Shown: one piece after another, positions 8,511 to 16,850 of the stretch
Position numbering within the stretch: the stretch's first letter is position 1
How the letters are laid out: each line of letters opens with the position of its first letter
Origin: Gracilibacillus salitolerans
GTDB lineage: Bacteria; Bacillota; Bacilli; Bacillales; Amphibacillaceae
Direction of reading: 5' to 3'
DNA: 64,000 nt
NCBI RefSeq assembly: GCF_009650095.1
Contig: NZ_CP045915.1
Span: forward strand, 4,774,001-4,838,000
Translations under genes and position numbers: made by a program
The notes under the pieces: generated by a model
Seen by the model: the letters and a program-made list of their open reading frames with translations, nothing else
The model's database searches: none
What the model was told of the DNA's origin: nothing

Positions 8511-11255
8511 CTATTCACTTCTTTCCTTTACTTTTAAACCAATCGTTGCTATTTCAAAGGGAGCTACTGGTAATGTGATAGAATCATTGGATTCCACTAA
8601 TGTTTCACCTTGTTGCTCTAGTATGTTACTGAGATAATACTGCTCCACCATATTGTTATGACCAATATGGACTGTTCCATCGTGACCCATCATATTAAAA
8701 AAACGCATATGAAGATCATCCGTCAAGGAAGAGGCTTTAAGAGATGTTAAAACTGTCTCCTTTGAAGTATCTGCCGATATATATTGATGACTAGCAGGGA
8801 TGGAACCAACCTGATTTGGTAACTGAATCTGAGACCATGGAATCCGGTATTGATAGGCTTGCTGATACACTTCAGCAGGCTCCTCTTGATTGACATGGGG
8901 GAAAATTTTAAAAGCAGCATATTGATCACCTAAACATTGTGCTTCTGGAGTCGGGAAATACCCCCAGTCTCCTAATTCTCTTACTGCTCGAACTAACGTA
9001 ATCGCAATGGTATTCCTGTCATCTCTCAACACTTCATATTCGTTTAATCCCTTGTTAGCAATCGTAATACCCTTTCCTCCATTGTGCATACTGACAAATG
9101 CCTGTTGATGCTGGGAATGATCAGGATTCGTCCATTGATCCGATGGCTGATTATTTCTTTTAGCTACTTCAAATATAGAATCCGCGTAATGTACTTTACT
9201 TTCAATGTCTGTAGGAAACAGAGCACGCAAACGATGATCCTTCGCTACATTACAGTAAGAAACTTGAATATCGATCCCCTTACCATATCGCTCTAAACTA
9301 ACGTGAGTTTTGATGGTAAAGAGAGTGGTGTTTTTGCTTCGCTTTGCTTTACGTCCGGAAAACCATACAAGTTCTTGTTGTTCCTTCTCTAAGGCAGCTT
9401 CCGCACTTTCCGGAATTTCTAATTCATGCATGATTTCATAAGTAGCTCGAATAGGTGTATCCTCCACCAGCTTGATAGATGCTTGTAATCCCTCTGTCGT
9501 AATAGGAAGATCTTGAGGTGCTTGTTTATACATATACTCATTACCAATATCTCCAGTGTCTTCATACACTAATAGATTCTCAAAAACTTGATCGGTCGCT
9601 TTATTACGTATATGGAGTGAGCCATTTGAATTAACTTTGATATACATATAATCATTTTCAAGTACATTTTTTGCTGTAGCAATCCGATTTGTTGTGTTGC
9701 TTTTCTTCTCTCCTATTACTAAAGCAAATGTTTGGTGACTTAAAGGTGCTACATCTTGTGCTTCTAGCGATATTTTTACTCTCCTTGCTAGATAAGGTTG
9801 TCGGAATTGATTTTTTGGTAAATCATAATCAAATAAAACCCCTAAATCTTCTATCTCATAATCAACTATACTACCTCTCTCATCTATCAAAACTCTATTA
9901 TCTACTCTGTAATTTTCTAATTGTTTGCGATGAACACCATCAGCAAAGTACTCCCGCTTCAAATCTAACTCTACTGTTACCACACCAGTACGTCTTTGTC
10001 CTGTGGTATTAAAAATGGCAAATGGGATCGAGTCTTCACCAAATTTCTTAAATGACATGGTATCTATATGCTTTGAAAGTTTTTCTAATAGATCTTGTTT
10101 CATGCTTTCTGCCATATGTTTACTCTTTTCAAACCTTGTCACCATTTCTCTGTGCACTTCATCTACACTACAACCGCAAATACTATCATGAGGGTGGTTT
10201 TGCATGAGTATTTTCCAAGCATATTCCAGTACATCATGATCATACTTCTCATCCATTAAATAAGCGAAAGCAGCTAATGGTTCTACTTCACTTTCTAATA
10301 AAGTTTGTACTTCTTGATTCATTTGCTTTAAGTAAACTCTAGAGGAGGCAGTATTTACTAGCGTTCCCCATCCATCCGTATGTTGACTTCGCAATTCTCC
10401 TTCAACTGTTTTCAAATGATCTTCATTTCGCTGATGGTCCAGCTGTTTCACATACTCATTAAAATTAGAATGAATAAATTCAATGTCAGGATATAGTTCC
10501 TGTGCTAACTCAATAGCCTCAGACAAATCTGTTTGTACAGGCTGATGATCACACCCATTTAGCATTAATAAGTGATTAGAAGAAGCATATTTCTCCATCG
10601 CTTCTAAATGGCCATCCCAATATTTTTTGGCTGCTTCTCTTTCTAAAGGAATCTCATTTCCGTTACAATACCAATTAGCAAAAAGAAGCCCGACTACTTC
10701 ATTACCATCTGGAGACTTCCAATTCATTTCTGAATAAGGAGATTCATACATATCTGCGTCACTTACTAAATTGTTAAAGCCTGTAGGTTTTACCCCTCTG
10801 CCAAATGCGGCATGCTTAATTCCCGCCTGAGCCAATATTTGTGGCGCTTGCCCAATATTCCCGAATGAATCAGGGAAGTAGCCAATCTTGGAAACATTCC
10901 CCCACTTTTTAGCATCTTTGATGCCATATTGTAAATTGCGAATATTAGCTTCACTACTTGTAAGAAATTCATCTTGTAATATATACCAAGGACCGACATA
11001 AATGCGCTTTTGCTCTATTAATTGTTTAAGTTTTTCTCTTCGCTCTGGACGCACCTCCAAATAATCATCCAATATGATAGTCTGACCATCCAAATGGAAA
11101 CTTTTGTAGTTCGGGTCATTATCTAATGTATCTATTAATTGATCCATAAATTCTACTAATAAGAAATGATGTTTCTCGTATGGTAAATACCACTCACGAT
11201 CCCAATGTGTATGAGAAATAATATGAACGGTTTTCTTATTCTTCGGTTGACTCAC
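8511..11255 (-). CDS. Alpha-mannosidase, GH38 (MngB-like)
   Basis: A 914-residue GH38 enzyme of the bacterial MngB/YbgG type. The N-terminus HIISHTHWDREWYLP carries the zinc ligands H17 and D19, GYFPDSFGN carries the likely nucleophile D129, and NHPHDSICGCSVDEVHREM is the third conserved block of the barrel, followed by the helical and beta domains. No signal peptide. The start is GTG (11253-11255), with GGAGG seven bases upstream. It is the first hydrolase after the transporter lipoprotein gene, separated by about 210 bases that include a hairpin. Members of this clade act on mannosylglycerate-type compounds or on alpha-1,3-mannosides of N-glycans; the GH125 partner downstream favours the glycan role. 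It is a different GH38 clade from the enzyme at 321-3467. Confidence 0.94.
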   Translation of the reverse strand: MSQPKNKKTVHIISHTHWDREWYLPYEKHHFLLVEFMDQLIDTLDNDPNYKSFHLDGQTIILDDYLEVRPERREKLKQLIEQKRIYVGPWYILQDEFLTSSEANIRNLQYGIKDAKKWGNVSKIGYFPDSFGNIGQAPQILAQAGIKHAAFGRGVKPTGFNNLVSDADMYESPYSEMNWKSPDGNEVVGLLFANWYCNGNEIPLEREAAKKYWDGHLEAMEKYASSNHLLMLNGCDHQPVQTDLSEAIELAQELYPDIEFIHSNFNEYVKQLDHQRNEDHLKTVEGELRSQHTDGWGTLVNTASSRVYLKQMNQEVQTLLESEVEPLAAFAYLMDEKYDHDVLEYAWKILMQNHPHDSICGCSVDEVHREMVTRFEKSKHMAESMKQDLLEKLSKHIDTMSFKKFGEDSIPFAIFNTTGQRRTGVVTVELDLKREYFADGVHRKQLENYRVDNRVLIDERGSIVDYEIEDLGVLFDYDLPKNQFRQPYLARRVKISLEAQDVAPLSHQTFALVIGEKKSNTTNRIATAKNVLENDYMYIKVNSNGSLHIRNKATDQVFENLLVYEDTGDIGNEYMYKQAPQDLPITTEGLQASIKLVEDTPIRATYEIMHELEIPESAEAALEKEQQELVWFSGRKAKRSKNTTLFTIKTHVSLERYGKGIDIQVSYCNVAKDHRLRALFPTDIESKVHYADSIFEVAKRNNQPSDQWTNPDHSQHQQAFVSMHNGGKGITIANKGLNEYEVLRDDRNTIAITLVRAVRELGDWGYFPTPEAQCLGDQYAAFKIFPHVNQEEPAEVYQQAYQYRIPWSQIQLPNQVGSIPASHQYISADTSKETVLTSLKASSLTDDLHMRFFNMMGHDGTVHIGHNNMVEQYYLSNILEQQGETLVESNDSITLPVAPFEIATIGLKVKERSE

Positions 11256-11423
11256 AACAATACCTCCAAATTAACGATAAAATTCGATTAAAAAGGTGTT
11301 TATTTCATATGGCTGGATATAATATTTCACTTCGTTGTTTCTAATTTATTATTCTTGCATTTAATTTATCAGTCGTTAAAAACTTACTATGTTAACCTCT
11401 AGTACGCGTTGGATATGTAATGA

Positions 11424-11448
11424 GGCTCGTTATTAGAAACAACGAGCC
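11424..11448 (-). terminator. Intercistronic hairpin after the solute-binding protein gene
   Basis: An 8-bp perfect inverted repeat (GGCTCGTT / AACGAGCC, loop of 9) lies 19 bases beyond the lipoprotein stop codon. The T tract on the minus strand is weak, so it is more likely a partial terminator or RNA-stabilising stem that lets the lipoprotein be made in excess over the hydrolases. The remaining 11256-11466 bases hold no gene that I can see. Confidence 0.5.
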
Positions 11449-11466
11449 CTATATTTTTACTAATAA

Positions 11467-13083
11467 TTAATTTTCTGCCCAACGATCATAAGCCTCTTGA
11501 TGGATTTGAATATATTGTTCAATATTCATATTTTCAATTGTTTGAATATATTCATCCCATTTAGAAAGTGGCTCTACGCCAGTAATAAATTTAGCTTCCA
11601 TTTGTTCTACATACGATTCCAAATCTACTTCAATAGTATTAATTGTATCTTGTTCTTCATCTGATAAATATACTAAAGGAAATGCCGTTTCTGCATATGG
11701 ATCGACTTTTTCTTGTGTTTCTTCTTCGATAAATAAATCAAAATCTGACCTTGGTGCATTTTCAACTAAATCTACTAACATAGGTGTTGTAATACCATAT
11801 GCTGGTGTAAGGGATCCACGGTAGTCCTCACTACTATCATACTCTTCCGGAACTTCTAAGAATTCCCTTTGTCCATCTTCTCCTTCTTCCCATAAGTAAC
11901 CTTCTGGACCTTGATCAAAATAATCTCTACCCTCTTGTGAGTATAAATAATCAATCCATCTGATAGAAGCCTCCGGATGTTCATTATTATTCGTAATAGC
12001 AAAGGCCCCTCTACTAATACCCGGATTTCCTGGCAAAACAATTTCCGGGGAAATATCACTTGTTAAAGGATGGAACATTGGATTATTGATTGCTTCTTCC
12101 TCTGTCTCACCAGTTGTAAAGAAGGAGAACCAATCTGGAAATAATCCTAACCGGTTTTCTTGACCTTTTGCTTTCTTTTGTTCATCCGCCTGTGAAAATG
12201 TTTCAGGATCTAGTAACTCTTCTTCATATAATTTATTCATATAGGTTAAGTATTCTTTATAGTTCTCTGTCATAGGTGCATAACGTGCTTCGCCATTTGC
12301 TTCTTCCATGCCCCATTCTTTCATCCCAAATGCAGCCAGAAACCATCTTCTTGTACTGTTCATTTGTACATCTATTAATGGTATTTCGTCTGCTTCACCA
12401 TTTCCGTTAGGGTCCTCTGTCTTAAATCGAACTAATAAATCATATAATTCTTCCGTGGTTTTCGGTAGTTCCTCCACACCTAATGCATCTAACCATTGAC
12501 CGTTAAACCACATTGGACCTGCCGGCCAAGCAGCAGTAGGATGATGGTTAATAGCAGGAAGCGCATATATATGTCCATCTGTTGTAGTGATAGATCTTTG
12601 AATCTCAGGGTTTTCTTCCATTAACGCTTTAAAATTTGGTGCAAATTCATCGATTAAATCCTCTAAAGGTTGTAAAATCCCTTGTTGACCATAATCCACT
12701 TCCATACCTGGCGTTAAATCTGCAGTTCCAGCCCCAAAGATAATATCAGCTATGTCGCCGCTCGCAAATGCTAAGTTCAATTTAGTTTGAAAATCACTTA
12801 ATGGAGGTGTATCATACTCAAAATATATATTTGATTTTTCTGAATACTGTTGTAATGTTGGCATATCTTCCCATTCTGCCAATCCTGTACCTGGTGCCAT
12901 TAGCGACAATGTAATTTCTTCATCTACTATTGGGTATCCTTCTTTATTCACTTCAACATCAGAAGAAGTTGATTCATCATTTTCCTGATTATTGTCATCT
13001 CCTGCAGTTTCATCATCACTACATCCTACAATTAATGCACAACATATAATACCTATTAATAAATACCATATTTTTTTCCTCAT
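11467..13083 (-). CDS. Extracellular sugar-binding lipoprotein, LplA-type (CUT1)
   Basis: A 538-residue solute-binding protein. The first 20 residues are a hydrophobic lipoprotein signal ending in LIVG-C21, followed by an acidic low-complexity linker. The long form and the partnership with YtcP/LplB-type permeases match the LplA/YtcQ group of Bacillaceae, which bind complex oligosaccharides. It is the third gene of the transporter set (permease, permease, binding protein), 107 bases after the second permease. No ATPase gene is present in the cluster; such systems normally borrow a shared MsmX-type ATPase. The substrate is most likely the mannose- and fucose-containing oligosaccharide handled by the hydrolases downstream; this is inference from context. 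Confidence 0.9.
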   Translation of the reverse strand: MRKKIWYLLIGIICCALIVGCSDDETAGDDNNQENDESTSSDVEVNKEGYPIVDEEITLSLMAPGTGLAEWEDMPTLQQYSEKSNIYFEYDTPPLSDFQTKLNLAFASGDIADIIFGAGTADLTPGMEVDYGQQGILQPLEDLIDEFAPNFKALMEENPEIQRSITTTDGHIYALPAINHHPTAAWPAGPMWFNGQWLDALGVEELPKTTEELYDLLVRFKTEDPNGNGEADEIPLIDVQMNSTRRWFLAAFGMKEWGMEEANGEARYAPMTENYKEYLTYMNKLYEEELLDPETFSQADEQKKAKGQENRLGLFPDWFSFFTTGETEEEAINNPMFHPLTSDISPEIVLPGNPGISRGAFAITNNNEHPEASIRWIDYLYSQEGRDYFDQGPEGYLWEEGEDGQREFLEVPEEYDSSEDYRGSLTPAYGITTPMLVDLVENAPRSDFDLFIEEETQEKVDPYAETAFPLVYLSDEEQDTINTIEVDLESYVEQMEAKFITGVEPLSKWDEYIQTIENMNIEQYIQIHQEAYDRWAEN

Positions 13084-13190
13084 TACTTAACCCCTCTCTT
13101 TTGTTATTTAATTTGATTCCAGTGAATGTTTGGTAGAATTATTTAATATACGTATCACCCCCTTAATATAAACTTTCACCAGGTTATTTT

Positions 13191-14096
13191 TTATCCTTTA
13201 AGTGATCCAATCATAACTCCTTTAACAAAATACTTTTGTAAGAATGGATACACAATGATGACTGGCAGTGATGAAACAATCATAACCCCATATTTAATGA
13301 TGGCTGCCAATTGTTGATTACTATGAATCAGTTGTGCTGTATCCCCTGTCATTGTCGCACTATTAGAAGACATGTCCTGTAATACTAATATTTCTCTTAA
13401 TACTAACTGTAGGGGAAATAAATCTCGATCTGAGATATAAATTAATGCATTAAAGTAACCATTCCAGTGACCTACCCCATAGAAAAGAGCCATTACAGCA
13501 ATAATGGGAGCTGATAAAGGTAAAATAATTTTAAAAAACAATTTAAAATTGGAAGCTCCATCAATTGTTGCAGCTTCTTCCAAGCCTTTTGGTATTGTGG
13601 ATTGAAAAAACACTCTGGCAATCACAATGTTCCAAACTGCCGCGGCATTAGGTAACACCATTGCCCATATCGTATCAATTAATCCTAGATCCCTTACTAC
13701 TAAATAAGTGGGAATCAATCCACCTGTAAAAAACATGGTTAATACAAAAATAGCAGTGAAAAATCCCCTTCCATAGAAGTCCTTTCTTGATAAAGCATAA
13801 GCTGCAGGAATTGTAACCAACAGATTAATGAATGTACCTAATCCTGTATACACAACAGTCATTAAATACCCTCGCCAAATCGAATCATTTCCAAAAATTA
13901 ATCGATAGCCCTCAAAGGTAATATCTTTCGGCAATAACCACATTTTCCCTGAATTAACATAAGTAGGATTACTTATAGAAGCACTAATAATATAAATTAA
14001 TGGGTAAAGTACGACTATCAGCGCAATTGTTAAACAAATATAGACAAAAAACTTAAACAGCTTATCGGTTTTCGTTTCATACAAAGTGGAATCCAT
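13191..14096 (-). CDS. ABC sugar permease, LplC/YtcP-type (MalG-like)
   Basis: A 301-residue inner-membrane permease with about six membrane segments, beginning with a hydrophobic stretch at residues 13-35. The EAA loop that contacts the ATPase is visible as EEAATIDGASNFKLFFKIILP, and the C-terminus ends in FVKGVMIGSLKG, typical for the LplC/YtcP family. It overlaps no gene and starts 17 bases after the first permease, with AGGGAGG upstream of the ATG. Together with 14114-15079 it forms the channel for the ligand of the lipoprotein at 11467-13083. Confidence 0.93.
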   Translation of the reverse strand: MDSTLYETKTDKLFKFFVYICLTIALIVVLYPLIYIISASISNPTYVNSGKMWLLPKDITFEGYRLIFGNDSIWRGYLMTVVYTGLGTFINLLVTIPAAYALSRKDFYGRGFFTAIFVLTMFFTGGLIPTYLVVRDLGLIDTIWAMVLPNAAAVWNIVIARVFFQSTIPKGLEEAATIDGASNFKLFFKIILPLSAPIIAVMALFYGVGHWNGYFNALIYISDRDLFPLQLVLREILVLQDMSSNSATMTGDTAQLIHSNQQLAAIIKYGVMIVSSLPVIIVYPFLQKYFVKGVMIGSLKG

Positions 14097-14113
14097 TTTC
14101 TATACAACCTCCC

Positions 14114-15079
14114 TTACCATAAGCTTGTTTCACTTGTTTTTCGGGCAATCTGGTTAACAGCGACTAACAAGATTGCATTGATGACAGCATTAAACAAACC
14201 AACCGCTGCTGCAAAACTATATTGTGCATCTAATAAACCAGCTTGATAAACAAAAGTTGCTATGACATTAGATGATTCTAAATTCAAAGGGTTTTGTAAT
14301 AGTAGTATTTTTTCAAAGCCTAATGCCATAATATTACCTAAATTCATAATTAATAGAATAACCATGGTTGGTACTAGAGTCGGAATATTAATGTACATAA
14401 TTCTCTGAAACCTCGATGCCCCATCCACAATAGCTGCTTCATGTTGTTGAGGGTCTACTCCTGATAATGCAGCAAGATAAATAATCGTACCCCAACCAGT
14501 GCTTTGCCATACACCAGAAAGAACATATACGGTTTTAAACCATTTAGGATCGGACATAAAACTAATAGGTTCGAAACCCATAAATTGTATGACGTGGTTA
14601 ATAATACCTGTAGTAGGTGACAAAAAAGCAATAATCATACCTGAAATAACCACTACTGAAATAAAATGAGGTGCATATGTAACGGTTTGGACTGTCCTTT
14701 TATATAGTCCATCTTTTGCTTCATTTAATAATAAAGCCAGAATAATAGGTAGAGGAAAACCAACAATTAATTCATAAACGCTAATTCCTAAAGTATTTTT
14801 TAGAAGATCCCAAAAGTAATAGGAATTAAAGAATCTTTCAAAGTGTTTTAAACCTACCCACTCACTTCCCAAGAATCCTAATGATGGAACATAATCTTTA
14901 AAAGCGATTTGGATGCCATACATCGGTACATAATGAAAGATAATAAAGTACAACAATGCTGGTAATATAAAAATATACAATTGCCAATTTTGTAAGATTT
15001 TTTTAAGTCTAGACTTTTTCAGCTTCGTGACATTTATTTCATCTTTTGATTTGTTAGCGATTGTTGTTCCTAAACTCAT
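14114..15079 (-). CDS. ABC sugar permease, LplB-type (MalF-like)
   Basis: A 321-residue permease, the first gene of the glycan-uptake operon. I place the start at the ATG of MSLGTTIANKSK (15077-15079) because GGAGG lies nine bases upstream; an in-frame ATG 81 bases earlier has no ribosome binding site and would lie within the promoter region. Six membrane segments follow a basic N-terminus, with conserved IFHYVPMYGIQIAFKDY and an EAA loop HEAAIVDGASRFQRIMYINIP. The family usually works with LplC/YtcP permeases and a long LplA-type lipoprotein, exactly what follows. Confidence 0.93.
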   Translation of the reverse strand: MSLGTTIANKSKDEINVTKLKKSRLKKILQNWQLYIFILPALLYFIIFHYVPMYGIQIAFKDYVPSLGFLGSEWVGLKHFERFFNSYYFWDLLKNTLGISVYELIVGFPLPIILALLLNEAKDGLYKRTVQTVTYAPHFISVVVISGMIIAFLSPTTGIINHVIQFMGFEPISFMSDPKWFKTVYVLSGVWQSTGWGTIIYLAALSGVDPQQHEAAIVDGASRFQRIMYINIPTLVPTMVILLIMNLGNIMALGFEKILLLQNPLNLESSNVIATFVYQAGLLDAQYSFAAAVGLFNAVINAILLVAVNQIARKTSETSLW

Positions 15080-15130
15080 ACAGCACTTTCCTCCTTTTTT
15101 GTTGTGTTTTTTTGTTATGTAACTGCTTTC

Positions 15131-15160
15131 ATCATAAACGAACAAAGAAAGCGCTATCAA
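15131..15160 (-). promoter_or_regulatory. Probable promoter of the glycan-uptake operon overlapped by a cre-like box
   Basis: On the minus strand TTGATA (15155-15160), an 18-base spacer and TATGAT (15131-15136) form a good sigma-A promoter about 50 bases before the lplB-type start. The plus-strand sequence AAGAAAGCGCTATCAA (15145-15160) matches the Bacillus cre consensus WTGNAANCGNWNNCAW at all but one defined position and covers the -35 element. CcpA binding here would repress transport and, by read-through, the hydrolases when preferred sugars are present. Confidence 0.6.
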
Positions 15161-15207
15161 TATGTAGTTTTAATTTTTAATTGTCATTATTCAGACAATA
15201 TAAAAAG

Positions 15208-15231
15208 AAACCCCTTATTAATAAAGGGTTT
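15208..15231 (-). terminator. Terminator upstream of the glycan-uptake promoter
   Basis: A 24-base hairpin with one mismatched pair (AAACCC...GGGTTT arms) is followed on the minus strand by CTTTTTAT. It would stop transcripts arriving from the oxidoreductase gene at 15469-16473. The gap 15080-15468 also holds two copies of TCGATATGTAAAA (15241-15253 and 15259-15271), a repeat fragment and a second terminator; no gene is seen. Confidence 0.5.
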
Positions 15232-15288
15232 ACTTCCTAATCGATATGTAAAATTCATTCGATATGTAAAACTTGACAATTGTTGAAG

Positions 15289-15345
15289 ACAGTAGACTGG
15301 AAATTGATGACAGCGAGACTTCCCTCAGCGGGCGTTTAACGGACG
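15289..15345. repeat. Fragment of a dispersed GC-rich intergenic repeat
   Basis: The stretch around GACTTCCCTCAGCGGGCG is richer in G+C than its surroundings and has a diverged second copy at 24849-24892 (shared GACTTCCCT, AGCGGG, TTTAACGGAC-like blocks). It resembles intergenic repeat remnants common in Bacillaceae genomes. Function unknown. Confidence 0.45.
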
Positions 15346-15363
15346 ATTAGCACCACGATAAAG

Positions 15364-15407
15364 AAACTAAGGCTTTCGTCACCTTCTTATAGCGAAAGCC
15401 TTAGTTT
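15364..15407 (-). terminator. Terminator downstream of the Gfo/Idh oxidoreductase gene
   Basis: A perfect 15-bp inverted repeat, AAACTAAGGCTTTCG at 15364-15378 and its complement at 15393-15407 with a 14-base loop, lies 61 bases beyond the stop codon of the oxidoreductase gene. The minus-strand side continues with TTTCTTTAT. Confidence 0.75.
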
Positions 15408-15468
15408 GCTTATATAATAATCAATAGAATTTTAGATATTCTTTATGAAAAATTATCACATTGTGTTT

Positions 15469-16473
15469 TTATATAATATCACTCCATTTAACCTTTTGCC
15501 CCGTCGTATTGGAAAGAGATGCAGCTTGGTTAATAGCGGTTAAATGAAGAACATCCTCTTTTGTAATTGTCGGTTCTATATGATGTTTTATCGACTTAAC
15601 CCATTGCTCCATTGGCATTAATAAGGGACTTGGCAGTTCGTCAACTGTCACCCAGGTGTTATCTGTATTTGTTTTTAGTTTAACTTTTTCATCTTCTATC
15701 AAAAGAGTTCCTTCTGTCCCATATAGTTCAAGTTGAAATGGACTCCCACTCGAGAGAAAGCTGGTTTCCACAACACCTAATACACCTGCCTCATATTCAA
15801 TTGTTACTAGTGCATTATCATCAACATCATACGGTTCTCGAATAGATTGAAGAGTAGCTGATATTTCTTTTGCTGCTCCACCTGCTAAACGATTTGTTAA
15901 ATAGATTGGATGCGCACCTAAATCGATTAAGGCACCACCGCCACTTTGCTCTTTGTTGAAAAAATAATCTGGTAACCATCCGGAAGGACTGTTGTCTGAA
16001 GGAACCGCCCCATTATGTGCAAACCGGCAACGAATAAGTGTCAATCTACCAAGCAAACCTCTATCTAACACATATTGAGCATATAAATAATAACTATCTG
16101 TTAAACGTGGTAAGGAAACCATTAAATGGATACCATTATTCTCCACCACACGCATTATTTCCTGACAATCTTGTATAGTAAAAGCTAAGATCTTTTCTGT
16201 GAAAATATGCTTTTTATATTGTGCTGCTTTAATAATAACTTTTTTATGTAGATTAGTCGGTGTGTTAACAATTACCCCATCTACCCTATCATCTGATAAT
16301 ACTTCATCTAGTTCTGCCTCAAAAGGAACTCCTAGTTCTTGAGCCCATTGTTTCCCACGCTCTAAATCTTCATCCCATACCATCGTAATGGTCATGTCAT
16401 CATTTCCTCTAACTTGATTTGCATAATCATCAGCATGCACATGCCATCTACTCAACAAAGCTACATTTAACAA
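15469..16473 (-). CDS. Gfo/Idh/MocA-family NAD(P)-dependent oxidoreductase
   Basis: A 334-residue sugar or polyol dehydrogenase-like protein. The N-terminal Rossmann domain runs to about residue 120 (VDGVIVNTPTNLHKKVIIKAA, then EKILAF in place of the usual EKP), and the C-terminal GFO/IDH domain contains GGGALIDLGAHPIYLTN, whose D and H correspond to catalytic positions of the family. The start is a TTG codon (16471-16473) with GGGGAGG upstream; the next ATG (16466) would remove the first two residues of the first beta-strand. It is a single-gene unit: a strong terminator follows and the TnpB element lies upstream. The substrate is unknown; its position next to glycan genes suggests an unusual released sugar. 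Confidence 0.85.
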   Translation of the reverse strand: MLNVALLSRWHVHADDYANQVRGNDDMTITMVWDEDLERGKQWAQELGVPFEAELDEVLSDDRVDGVIVNTPTNLHKKVIIKAAQYKKHIFTEKILAFTIQDCQEIMRVVENNGIHLMVSLPRLTDSYYLYAQYVLDRGLLGRLTLIRCRFAHNGAVPSDNSPSGWLPDYFFNKEQSGGGALIDLGAHPIYLTNRLAGGAAKEISATLQSIREPYDVDDNALVTIEYEAGVLGVVETSFLSSGSPFQLELYGTEGTLLIEDEKVKLKTNTDNTWVTVDELPSPLLMPMEQWVKSIKHHIEPTITKEDVLHLTAINQAASLSNTTGQKVKWSDII

Positions 16474-16638
16474 CTTATATTCCTCCCCTATAAAATAAAT
16501 CTTAATTGCTCAATTATTGAGGACTACAACGATAATCACAATATGTTAATACTATAATTTATATGTAATCCTTGATAATAATATTTTTGCTAAAGAACAA
16601 ACTAATTAGTGGATGCAAGACTATCACAACAGGAATAT

Positions 16639-16850
16639 TTGAACCTCTCATGACTAAAGTCACGAGATTCTTGGGAAGAGAGCATACTTGCGAGATTATT
16701 TCTTTACCAGCAGCGGTTTCTCTTATTTACCAAGCTATCCCCGTAGTACCTACGGTTGTTTGTTTTTAATGATTATACCAATGTGTACCGCCTTAGACCT
16801 TCGGCCAAGATATTTTTACTAGCATTGATGTCACGATCATGATGGGCATG
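16639..16850 (-). ncRNA. Predicted TnpB guide RNA (omega/reRNA) at the right end
   Basis: In this family the guide RNA is made from the 3' part of tnpB and the right end of the element. Here the 134 bases between the tnpB stop and the right end include a structured ACAACCGTAGGTACTACGG stem and the terminal hairpin TCTCGTGACTTTAGTCATGA, ending in GGTTCAA at 16639. The guide would be the flanking host DNA read onward on the minus strand, beginning ATATTCCTGTTGTGATAG (16638-16621). The 5' boundary, inside the tnpB coding sequence, is a guess. Confidence 0.55.
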
